DNA of 64,000 nucleotides from Streptacidiphilus sp. P02-A3a (GTDB lineage Bacteria; Actinomycetota; Actinomycetes; Streptomycetales; Streptomycetaceae), in the NCBI RefSeq assembly GCF_014084105.1, contig NZ_CP048289.1, positions 9,061,922 to 9,125,921 of the forward strand, given 5' to 3'. This document shows positions 48,171 through 58,430 of the stretch, one piece after another. The notes beneath the pieces were generated by a model. It was not told the DNA's origin. It did not search any database and was given only the letters and a program-made list of their open reading frames with translations. Positions within the stretch are counted from its first letter, which is position 1, and each line of letters starts with the position of its first letter. A program made the translations under genes and the position numbers.

Positions 48171-50418
48171 GGCGCAGGACGGGTCGGCTGTGCAGCGTCC
48201 CGAGCAGGACTCGGGCCAGCGCCCGGGTCTCGTCGACCGCGTAGTCGGGGTGGTTGAGCATTCGCGAGAGGTCATGCCGCAGCGAGTTCCACTGCTGGGG
48301 AGTCATCTGCTGCCGCATCGCCCCGCCGAGGGAGCGGACCGCGGTGACCGCCGCCGGATCGTCCCGCAGGGCGGCCAGGGTGGCGCAGAGCGCCACCAGT
48401 GCCCTGCGTCGCCGGGTGCTCAGCAGGGTGCAGACCCACAGTCGCCCCAGCGGGCCGATGGCGGCCGGGCTGTGCCGGAGCAGTGCGGCGGCCACCGGCC
48501 GGAAGCCGTCCAGGCTGGGGCCGTCGAGCAGCGCGAGCGCGCTGTCCAGGGCCGACGCGCGCTCCCGGGTCATCCGGGTCTGCTCCAGCCGGGTGCGGAC
48601 GTAGCGGAGGATGACCGCCGCCCGCTCCGGATCGCGTTCGGCGTTGGCCAGCAGCAGGTGCAGCGACCGGCGGGCGGCCCCGGCGATCCGTTGGCCGCGC
48701 ATGGTCAGGAACCACAGCCAGTTGAGCGCCTCGAACCGGTACAGCGAGCCGAGGTCCCCGGCCAGGGCCATCGCCGCGGTCACCGCCCGCTCCGGGCCCC
48801 GCCGGTCGGCCCAGCGCAGGGTGAGGTCCAGCGCCCGCGGTACGGACCGCGGGTCCGAGCACATGAACTGCACGGTCAGCGCGGCGGTCACCCGCTGGCT
48901 GCTCAGCCCGGCGGACCAGAGGTCCAGGTGGTTCTCCTCCACCTCCACCGGCGCGTAGCACGCCAGCAGCGCGAGTCCGGCCGCGACCTGGACGCGTACC
49001 TCAAGGTCCGGCTGCTGCGACAGTTGCATCAGCCACTGGCGCAGCGGGTACCACAACTCCAGCCCGTACAGCTCGTGGAGATGCTCGACGACCAGCGCGC
49101 GGATGCGCGGTGAGGTGAAGACGATCCGCTTCTCCGCCCGGGCGCCGTTGTTCCCCTGTTCGATGCGGCGACGTTCCACCAGCTTGCTCAGGGTCTCCCC
49201 CCAGCTGGCCCGGGTCTGATCGAGCCGCAGGTCGCCCAGGGCGGGCACGGGCGCCTCGACGGTCACTCCGGCGGCGGTGTGCTCCCAGTTCCTGGCCAAC
49301 ACCACCAGCCTGAACAGGGCCTGCTCAAAGGTCCGTTCGGGCAGTCCCTCGGCAAACGCCAGGGCCGCGACCAGGAGCACGTCCGCCGCCTTCGGCACGT
49401 CCGCGAACCAGCCCGCCACGAGCGCGCGTTCGCCGCTGCGCAGGGCCCGGAGCCCCTCCTCCGCGCCGAACTCGGCCAGGGTCCTGGCTACGGCCACCAC
49501 ATCCGCGGGCTTGCGCTGCTCGGCCACCAGCGCGCCCAACTCGGCCAACAACTCCGCGTCCGACTCGCGTCCCGGCAGTCGGCGCACGCAGTGGGCGAAC
49601 AACTCGGCTGCCGTGGGCGCCGCCCACTCGCTGCAGAAGCTCTTCAGCGCCTGTCGGCGCAGGGCGCCCGCGGAGGCCGTGATGACCAGGAAGGAGTGCT
49701 TCTTGCGCAACTCCTCGCCCAGTCGGCGCATGTGGAACTCCTGCACCGCGTCGGTATTCACCTCGCCGATGTAGTCCAGGATCACGTAGCCGTAGCGTTC
49801 CTTGATGGTGTTGGAGACCGCCAGTTCGGCCAGTGAGTTGGCCGGCGACAGACTGCGTATCCCGCTCCGGCCGCCGAGTACCCCGCGCAGCAGCGCGAAG
49901 GCCCCGGCCCGCCTCCCGATCCCGTCCTCGCCCACCAGCGCCACGATATGACTGGTCGTCAACTTTTCCAGCGCGTCCTCGAAGTACGGACTGGGTTCGA
50001 GGTAGAGCTCCAGCATCCGGCTGATCTCGACCTGGTCGATCACTCCCGGCGACAGGCCGGGGCCAGCCGCCGCACCCGCGCCGAAGACCGATCCGCTCGC
50101 GTTCGTCGGACCGTGGAAGTGGTTGTTGACGACCTGGGTGAGGGCCCGGTTGAACTCGCTGTACCCCTCCTCGTCCTGCTCCTGCCCGTCGTCGTCCGGG
50201 TTGCCGTTCCCGGGCCGCCGCGGGCCGGGACGCCCCGGCCCGCCGCCGCCCTCGCCGTGGGTCTGGCCCTGGCCCTGGCCCTGGGCCGCCGGGTCCTCCG
50301 GGGAGGCCGACGGTCCTTCCTCGCTCCGGGGGCCGGTCCCGCTCGGCTCCCCGGACTCCGCCGGGCCCTGCGCTCCGGCCGCGTTCGCCCGACCGTCGGC
50401 GTCCCGGGCGTCAGCCAT
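48160..50418 (-). CDS. STAND-like NTPase-fold protein with degenerate P-loop
   Basis: The 752-residue protein has a disordered Pro/Gly/Glu-rich N-terminus (1-90) and a short motif NHFHGPTNASGSVFGAG (99-115). A P-loop-like region VALVGEDGIGRRAG follows, with Arg in place of the catalytic Lys, then a Walker-B-like YVILDYIGE (211-219) and a long helical C-terminus of HEAT/TPR type. It looks like a signalling NTPase or sensor that has lost normal nucleotide hydrolysis. The ATG at 50418 overlaps the cyclase-like gene's stop by eight bases. The helical part could be a target-sensing scaffold. Confidence 0.65.
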   Translation of the reverse strand: MADARDADGRANAAGAQGPAESGEPSGTGPRSEEGPSASPEDPAAQGQGQGQTHGEGGGGPGRPGPRRPGNGNPDDDGQEQDEEGYSEFNRALTQVVNNHFHGPTNASGSVFGAGAAAGPGLSPGVIDQVEISRMLELYLEPSPYFEDALEKLTTSHIVALVGEDGIGRRAGAFALLRGVLGGRSGIRSLSPANSLAELAVSNTIKERYGYVILDYIGEVNTDAVQEFHMRRLGEELRKKHSFLVITASAGALRRQALKSFCSEWAAPTAAELFAHCVRRLPGRESDAELLAELGALVAEQRKPADVVAVARTLAEFGAEEGLRALRSGERALVAGWFADVPKAADVLLVAALAFAEGLPERTFEQALFRLVVLARNWEHTAAGVTVEAPVPALGDLRLDQTRASWGETLSKLVERRRIEQGNNGARAEKRIVFTSPRIRALVVEHLHELYGLELWYPLRQWLMQLSQQPDLEVRVQVAAGLALLACYAPVEVEENHLDLWSAGLSSQRVTAALTVQFMCSDPRSVPRALDLTLRWADRRGPERAVTAAMALAGDLGSLYRFEALNWLWFLTMRGQRIAGAARRSLHLLLANAERDPERAAVILRYVRTRLEQTRMTRERASALDSALALLDGPSLDGFRPVAAALLRHSPAAIGPLGRLWVCTLLSTRRRRALVALCATLAALRDDPAAVTAVRSLGGAMRQQMTPQQWNSLRHDLSRMLNHPDYAVDETRALARVLLGTLHSRPVLRPAL

Positions 50419-51145
50419 GTGCGCTGCCGAATCCGAAGACGCTGCCCCGGGCGTCGGGCTGGTACAGGTGGGTGACGACCGTCTGCCGCAGGTCACCGCC
50501 GTTGTCGGCGCTCGTGCCCAACTGCGCCGCCGGTGCCGCCTCCTGGTCCGGGCGCTGCCGGCCCGCGCCGCCGGGCACCCACAGCCAGGCCGGGTGCTCG
50601 TACTCCTTCTTCCGCACCAGGACGCTGTCGAACTCCTCCTGGACGAAGGTGGTGTGCCCGGCGCCCACGGTCGTCCCGAAGATGTCGTCGGACAGCATCA
50701 GGGCCAGATCGGCGTCCGGCCGCCGCGCCAGGACCTGGTACAGCTGGTCCGCCTCCAGCAGGCGGCAGGTCGCGACCACCGCCCGGCCGGCGAACCCGTG
50801 GTCCGCGAGTTCCACGGGCCCGTGGTGGAGAGCGGCCCGCATGCGCATGCGGTAGGCGCCGGTCCGCTGCTGGTTGTACTTGCGGAGCTCGACCACCAGG
50901 TGCCGGATGTAGTCGTCGACCAGGCGCGGCTCGCCCTCGTCCTGGGGGACGAGGGCGACCTGGCCGTCTCCCTGCGGCTGCACCCGCCAACGCGTGCGGT
51001 CGAGACCCGCGGCGGACGCGGCCCGCGACAGCAGCCTCGGGAGTTCGTGCTGGATTTCGGACTGCCTGCGGTCGTTGTTGCCCCCGTAGCCCGCTACATC
51101 AACGGCGATGCAGGTGCATGGGCGGAAACCTGCCCAGTCGGTCAC
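50411..51145 (-). CDS. Class III nucleotide-cyclase-like protein
   Basis: The 244-residue protein resembles the class III cyclase catalytic fold: metal Asp16 in IAVDVAGYGGN, second Asp60 in VQPQGDGQVALV, an Arg-rich strand YRMRMRAALHHGPV and the helix FAGRAVVATCRLLEA that in cyclases holds the transition-state Asn/Arg. The two metal aspartates are kept, so activity is possible, but the base-specificity residues cannot be assigned. The C-terminal tail ends GSVFGFGSAHG, similar to a motif in the next protein. Start GTG 51145 follows GAGAGGAAAG. Confidence 0.65.
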   Translation of the reverse strand: MTDWAGFRPCTCIAVDVAGYGGNNDRRQSEIQHELPRLLSRAASAAGLDRTRWRVQPQGDGQVALVPQDEGEPRLVDDYIRHLVVELRKYNQQRTGAYRMRMRAALHHGPVELADHGFAGRAVVATCRLLEADQLYQVLARRPDADLALMLSDDIFGTTVGAGHTTFVQEEFDSVLVRKKEYEHPAWLWVPGGAGRQRPDQEAAPAAQLGTSADNGGDLRQTVVTHLYQPDARGSVFGFGSAHG

Positions 51146-51252
51146 GCGGTCTTTCCTCTCTGGTGGCTCTGGCCGGCAGCACTTCTCCACCGGCACTCCT
51201 CCGCCCTCGCCTCGGGCTGAGAGTGCGCCCCACATTAGGAACGAGCCGCGCA

Positions 51253-51280
51253 CCGGATTCCCTATCAGTAGGGATTCCGG
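51253..51280 (-). promoter_or_regulatory. Inverted repeat spanning the Crp-like gene stop codon
   Basis: CCGGATTCCCTA (51253-51264) and TAGGGATTCCGG (51269-51280) form a 12-bp dyad with one mismatch around TCAG, which includes the stop codon. A possible -10 hexamer TAATGT (51232-51237, minus strand) lies just downstream. It may terminate the Crp-like transcript or be an operator for the cyclase operon. Confidence 0.5.
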
Positions 51281-51972
51281 CCGACAATCCTGGCGAAGTC
51301 CAACAGCTTCGGAGTGTCACTGATGACTATCTTCCGGTAGTTGCGCTCGACCAGACCCAGCTGCGAAAGGTTGGCGAGGGCGCGCTCGGCGGTCGCCAGC
51401 TTCAGGCCCGCGAGCGACGCGAGCTCCGACTGGGTGAGCGCGAGGGCGAGGACCATGCGACCGTCCGGCTCTCCGGCGACCGGCAGCCCGTACGCCTGCG
51501 ACAGCTCCACCAGCACCCGCGCCAGCCTGGTCGGCGCGTCGTACGCCTGGAAGTCCAGCCGCCGTTGGTTCGCCCAGCGCAGCCGGGCGCTCAGCATGCG
51601 GTACAACTCCCGCATGGCGTCCGGGTGCTGGGTGAGGAATCCCTCCAGATCACCCCGTTGAATGACGCGCACCTGCACATCGCCGCAGGCGATCACCGAG
51701 CCCGACCGCGGCAGGTCCTCGAAGGCCGCCATTTCACCGACCAGTTCTCCCGCTATCCGGACGGCGGCCAGCATTTCGTAACCGCTCTCGGAGCTCGTCA
51801 CGACTTTCACCACGCCATCGGTGAGAAGCAGGACGTGCTTTCCGTCGTCCCCCTGCCGCAACAGGGTCCGCTGCATCGGGTATTTCACCGCCGTACCCGT
51901 CTGTAGAATTTTCCCCCTGGTATCGGGATGTAGCCGGCCGAGGAAGGTTGAGGGCAGCCATCTGGTACTCAC
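51265..51972 (-). CDS. Crp/Fnr family transcriptional regulator
   Basis: The 235-residue protein has an N-terminal cyclic-nucleotide-binding fold (LLRQGDDGKHVLLLTDGVVKV, in part; GELVGEMAAFEDLPRSGSV is the phosphate-binding cassette with Gly-Glu and Arg-Ser) and a C-terminal Crp-type helix-turn-helix (LTQSELASLAGLKLATAERAL). A canonical cassette suggests it can bind a cyclic nucleotide. Start GTG 51972 has GGAGG eight bases upstream. Position directly before a cyclase-like operon makes it a likely regulator or sensor of the same second messenger. Confidence 0.88.
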   Translation of the reverse strand: MSTRWLPSTFLGRLHPDTRGKILQTGTAVKYPMQRTLLRQGDDGKHVLLLTDGVVKVVTSSESGYEMLAAVRIAGELVGEMAAFEDLPRSGSVIACGDVQVRVIQRGDLEGFLTQHPDAMRELYRMLSARLRWANQRRLDFQAYDAPTRLARVLVELSQAYGLPVAGEPDGRMVLALALTQSELASLAGLKLATAERALANLSQLGLVERNYRKIVISDTPKLLDFARIVGRNPY

Positions 51973-52391
51973 CGATCATTCCTCCAGCAATGCAGGGAAA
52001 TCGACGCCCCGAAATTGGCTCACTGAGTCGCCCTGGCATCAGTGCGCCGTCCCGCACCGTCGCCGCGGGTACGTCCCCACGATCCGTGCAGGTGACAGAC
52101 CATGATGCCGGTGACCGGCGCACACACAGGTGGTTCCGACAAGAGTGGCGTGAACAGGCCCATGCTCTGCCCACCGCCCCCCTGGAAGCGCGAGAACGCC
52201 CTTCACCCGGCCGCCCCGCACACCGCCCCCGGTACGTGCTCAGCGGGCCTGCCGACCGCCACGGCAACGGCGCCGCATTTCGTGATCTTGCCGCCCCGGC
52301 CGATCACCTGACGGCCTTTTCGAGCCATTTCCCGCCCAATCCGCCGCGGTCACCCCAAGCCCGCCCGAAGCGAACCAAGCACTCCCGGTAT
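51973..52391. other. Intergenic region upstream of the Crp-like gene
   Basis: These 420 bases separate the Crp-like start from the aminotransferase stop. They are of mixed GC, hold no frame with a credible start and ribosome binding site, and probably contain the promoter of the Crp-like gene. Confidence 0.55.
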
Positions 52392-53561
52392 TCAGCTCAC
52401 ACGCAGCTGCCCCAGCCGGGTGACGGCGTCGGCGAGGACCGAGTCCTGCTTGCAGAAGGTGAATCGGACCTGGGTGCGCCCGGCGTCGGGGTCGTCGTAG
52501 AAGACGGAGTTGGGGATGGCGACGACGCCGCAGCGTTCGGGGAGGGCGCGGCAGAAGGCGTGGGCGTCCGTTTCGCCGAGGGGGGTGATGTCGGTGGTGA
52601 TGAAGTAGGTGCCCTGCGGGTCGTAGACCTCGAAGCCGGCGGCGCGCAGGCCGTCGGCGAGCAGGTCGCGCTTGCGCAGCAGGTCGGCGCGCAACTGGGT
52701 GAAGTACGCGTCGGGCAGGCGCAGCGCCTCGGTGACGGCGTACTGGAACGGCCCCGCGCTGACGTAGGTCAGGTACTGCTTTGCGGTGCGGACCGCGGCG
52801 ACCAGCGGCGCCGAGGCGGTCACCCAGCCGACCTTCCAACCGGTGAAGGAGAAGGTCTTCCCGGCCGAGGAGATGGAGACGGTGCGCTCGCGCATGCCCG
52901 GGAGGGCGGCGATGGGGTGGTGGGCGCCGGTGAACACCAGGTGCTCGTAGACCTCGTCGGTGACCACCAGCAGGTCGCGCTCGCAGGCGAGTTCGGCGAT
53001 GGCGGCCAGTTCGTCCGGGGTGAGCACCATGCCGGTCGGGTTGTGCGGGGAGTTGAGCAGCAGCAGCCGGGTGCGCGGGGTGACCGCGGCGCGCAGCGCG
53101 TCCAGGTCGGGGCGGAAGTCGGGCGCGCGCAGGGTCAGCGGGACCCGGGTCCCCCCGGCCATGGCGACGCAGGCGGCGTAGGAGTCGTAGAAGGGCTCGA
53201 AGGCGATCACCTCGTCGCCGGGTTCCAGCAGCGCCAGCATCGCCGCCGCGATGGCCTCGGTGGCGCCCGCGGTGACCAGCACCTCGCCGTCCGGGTCGTA
53301 GCCGAGACCGTGGAAGCGCTGCTGGTGCTCGGCGATCGCGGTGCGCAGCTCCGGGATGCCGGGGCCCGGCGGGTACTGGTTGCCCCGGCCGCTGAGCACC
53401 GCGTCGGCGGCGGCCTGGGCGATCTCGCGCGGACCGTCGGTGTCCGGGAAGCCCTGCCCGAGGTTGATCGCCCCGGTGGCGGTGGCCAGCGCCGACATCT
53501 CCGCGAAGATGGTCGTCCCAAGGCCGTCCAAGCGACGGTTCAACAGCGGCCTGGTGCTCAT
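52392..53561 (-). CDS. Class I/II PLP-dependent aminotransferase
   Basis: The 389-residue enzyme has the fold-type I features INLGQGFPDTDGP, VTAGATEAIAAAMLAL, LLNSPHNPTGMVL, DEVYEHLVF and the PLP Lys in SSAGKTFSFTGWKVGW, with the C-terminal substrate Arg in QVRFTFCK. It resembles the kynurenine/glutamine-transaminase K and methionine-aminotransferase branch rather than typical aspartate aminotransferase. ATG 53561 was chosen over GTG 53570 by ribosome-site spacing (AGAGG at eight bases). Confidence 0.88.
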   Translation of the reverse strand: MSTRPLLNRRLDGLGTTIFAEMSALATATGAINLGQGFPDTDGPREIAQAAADAVLSGRGNQYPPGPGIPELRTAIAEHQQRFHGLGYDPDGEVLVTAGATEAIAAAMLALLEPGDEVIAFEPFYDSYAACVAMAGGTRVPLTLRAPDFRPDLDALRAAVTPRTRLLLLNSPHNPTGMVLTPDELAAIAELACERDLLVVTDEVYEHLVFTGAHHPIAALPGMRERTVSISSAGKTFSFTGWKVGWVTASAPLVAAVRTAKQYLTYVSAGPFQYAVTEALRLPDAYFTQLRADLLRKRDLLADGLRAAGFEVYDPQGTYFITTDITPLGETDAHAFCRALPERCGVVAIPNSVFYDDPDAGRTQVRFTFCKQDSVLADAVTRLGQLRVS

Positions 53562-53656
53562 CCGCTCCACCTCTCCCTTGCCTGCGATGTCGTCCGGTCC
53601 GCAGCCTAGGCGACGGCCCGCACCGGATGGTCGAGCAGCGAGGCGATAATGCCCCT

Positions 53657-54859
53657 GTGGACGAGCCCCTTCTTGACGACGCCCAGCGGTCCGACCCGCG
53701 GACCGCCCCCGCCAAGGCTCCGGCCAAGGCCCCGGCCGGGGCCGGAGCCGGGGCCCGCGCGCTGCGGGCGTTCGGGGTGCCGCTGGGGGTCGCCGCCGGG
53801 TCGGCGCTGCTGCACTGCCTGCTGCTGCTGTGGCTGGACAGCCCGACCGAGTCCTTCGCCGGCCGGTTCCACGTCTGGGACGCGCAGTTCTACGTCCAGA
53901 TCGCGCAGTCCGGCTACCCGCACGGCTACGCCTACGCCAACGGCCAGCTGACCGGCAACAACCTGGCCTTCTTCCCGCTCTACCCGCTGCTGATCCGGAT
54001 CGTGCACACGGTCTCCGGCCTGGCCTGGGGCACCTCGGCCGTGGTCGTCGCCTGGCTGTGCGCCTTCGCGGCGGCGGTGGTGGTGCACCGGCTGGTGCGC
54101 AGCCTGGCCTCGGAGCGGGTGGCCGGGTTCGCCGTGGCGCTGGTGTTCTGCCAGCCGATGGCCGTGTCGCTGTGGATCGCCTACACCGAGAGCCTGTTCC
54201 TGCTGCTGGCCGCCGCCGCGCTGCTGGCCGCCCGGCGGGAGTCCTGGCTCTGGGCGGGGGTGCTCACCTGCCTGGCCGGGCTGACCCGCTCGACCGGGAT
54301 AGCGCTCGCGGCGGCGCTGGTGGTCGCCGTGGTGCTGGCGGCCCGGCGGGAGCACCGGCTGGGCTGGCGGATGGTGGCCGGGGGCGTCCTCGGCTGCCTG
54401 GGGATGCCCGCGTACCTGGGCTGGGTGGGGCTCAGGGTGGGGCAGTTGGACGGCTGGTCGCACATCCAGTCGGCGGGCTGGGGCACCGCCTGGGACTGGG
54501 GCAGCAGCACCTGGGACTTCCTGACCTCCACCCTGCACAACGCCGACGGCTGGGTGCAGGTCAGCGTGGCCTTCGTGCTGATCGGGTACACGGTGGCGTG
54601 CGCGGCGGCGCTGCTGGAGCGGCCGTGGCCGCCGCTGGCGGTGTACGGCGTGCTGATCCTGGCGGCGTCGCTGGGGCAGAGCAACTACTACCACTCCAAG
54701 CCCCGGCTGCTGGTCCCGGTGCTGCTGGCGGTGCTGCCGCTGGCCTCCTCGCTGGCCCGGGCGCGGCGGGCGAACGGGCTGCTGGCGCTGGCCGGGATCG
54801 GCTTCTTCGGCTGCTGGTTCGGCGTCTACATGCTGACCGTCTGGCCGTACGCGATCTGA
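53657..54859 (+). CDS. PIG-V-like mannosyltransferase family membrane protein
   Basis: The 400-residue protein has a short Pro/Ala-rich N-terminus and about ten membrane helices. An early luminal-type loop carries FHVWDAQFYVQIAQSGYP, recalling the Trp-Asp and Tyr motifs of GT-C/PIG-V glycosyltransferases. A later loop (GWGTAWDWGSSTWDF) is Trp-rich. Donor is probably a polyprenyl-phosphate sugar. GTG 53657 was chosen. It is convergent with the YbjN gene. Confidence 0.75.
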   Translation: MDEPLLDDAQRSDPRTAPAKAPAKAPAGAGAGARALRAFGVPLGVAAGSALLHCLLLLWLDSPTESFAGRFHVWDAQFYVQIAQSGYPHGYAYANGQLTGNNLAFFPLYPLLIRIVHTVSGLAWGTSAVVVAWLCAFAAAVVVHRLVRSLASERVAGFAVALVFCQPMAVSLWIAYTESLFLLLAAAALLAARRESWLWAGVLTCLAGLTRSTGIALAAALVVAVVLAARREHRLGWRMVAGGVLGCLGMPAYLGWVGLRVGQLDGWSHIQSAGWGTAWDWGSSTWDFLTSTLHNADGWVQVSVAFVLIGYTVACAAALLERPWPPLAVYGVLILAASLGQSNYYHSKPRLLVPVLLAVLPLASSLARARRANGLLALAGIGFFGCWFGVYMLTVWPYAI

Positions 54860-54860
54860 T

Positions 54861-54911
54861 GCGAGCAGGGCCGGTACCCGGGCCACCGGCCCGGGTACCG
54901 GCCCCGCTCGC
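54861..54911. terminator. Strong bidirectional terminator
   Basis: GGGCCGGTACCCGGGCC (54868-54884) and GGCCCGGGTACCGGCCC (54888-54904) form a perfect 17-bp stem with an ACC loop, extended by GCGAGC/GCTCGC after one A-C mismatch. Confidence 0.92.
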
Positions 54912-54939
54912 GTGCCCGCTGTCGCGAGCGGCCGGGCGT

Positions 54940-55494
54940 TCAGCCCTCGTCGGGGGTGTCGCCGTCGGCGTCGCCCTCGCCGTCGCCGTCGACCGCCTCG
55001 GCCAGGCCGAGCCGGGTGGCCAGCCACTGGTCGAAGGCCACCGCGGACTGGGTCCAGTTGGCGGTCATCGCGACGAAGTAGTTGATGTTGACGCCCATGC
55101 CGACGACCATCTGCGCCTCGCCGATGACCCGGACCACGCCGTCGTCATGGGTGTGCGTGTAGACCTTCGGCCACAGGGTCTCCCGGTTCCACTCGTCCAG
55201 GGCCTCCAGCAGCTCGGCCTTGGTCTCGATGGCGTGCGGGCGGTCGTAGAAGGCGCGTACCGCGAACAGTTCCTTCTGCTCGCCACGGAACATGTAGTAG
55301 ACGCGGAAGCCCTCCCAGGGGGCGAGCAGGTCGCCCTCCTCGTCCACCGCGTACTTCAGTTCCATCTGCGTCAGCAGCTGCTTGACCAGCTCCTGGTCCG
55401 GAACGACCACCGGCGGCGGCCCGGCCTCGCCCGATGGCTGCTGCGGCGGCTGCGGCACCCCGAAGGACGGGATGGACGACGGGTCGATGCTCAT
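54940..55494 (-). CDS. YbjN domain-containing protein
   Basis: The 184-residue protein has a YbjN core (LTQMELKYAVDEEGDLLAPW, ALDEWNRETLWPKVYT, VNINYFVAMTANWTQSAV) between a Pro-rich N-terminus and a Gly/Asp-rich acidic tail. YbjN proteins are type III secretion chaperone-like and poorly characterized in actinobacteria. Start ATG 55494. Confidence 0.85.
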   Translation of the reverse strand: MSIDPSSIPSFGVPQPPQQPSGEAGPPPVVVPDQELVKQLLTQMELKYAVDEEGDLLAPWEGFRVYYMFRGEQKELFAVRAFYDRPHAIETKAELLEALDEWNRETLWPKVYTHTHDDGVVRVIGEAQMVVGMGVNINYFVAMTANWTQSAVAFDQWLATRLGLAEAVDGDGEGDADGDTPDEG

Positions 55495-55562
55495 CGAGAC
55501 GAGTTCCCTTCACGAAGACTTTGCATGTCCATCCTGCCTCATTCGGACCGCCCGGCGAAGCC

Positions 55563-58187
<2,625 letters not shown>

Positions 58188-58269
58188 TCTGGGGTGTCCT
58201 CCTGTGCTCGACTGACCTGTACCCGACTGAGCGGGCTCGACTGACTATGCCATGGCAACCATGACGTAA

Positions 58270-58290
58270 GTTGAGTCTATTCCACTCAAC
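58270..58290 (-). promoter_or_regulatory. HAIR-type HspR operator of clpB
   Basis: GTTGAGT-N7-ACTCAAC matches the HAIR consensus CTTGAGT-N7-ACTCAAG at the inner bases. It lies 83 bp upstream of the clpB start and is the expected HspR repressor site. Confidence 0.85.
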
Positions 58291-58430
58291 TACTCCGCGG
58301 GGGCATCCACGGACAGATTTTCGCCGCGGCGCCTACCGACGATTCCCCGGTCGGCGCCGCCCCCGGCCCGACTATGCTCCGTTCCTGCGGGTCAGGGGGC
58401 ATCCGCACGGAGCGACACCTGGGGGAGCCG

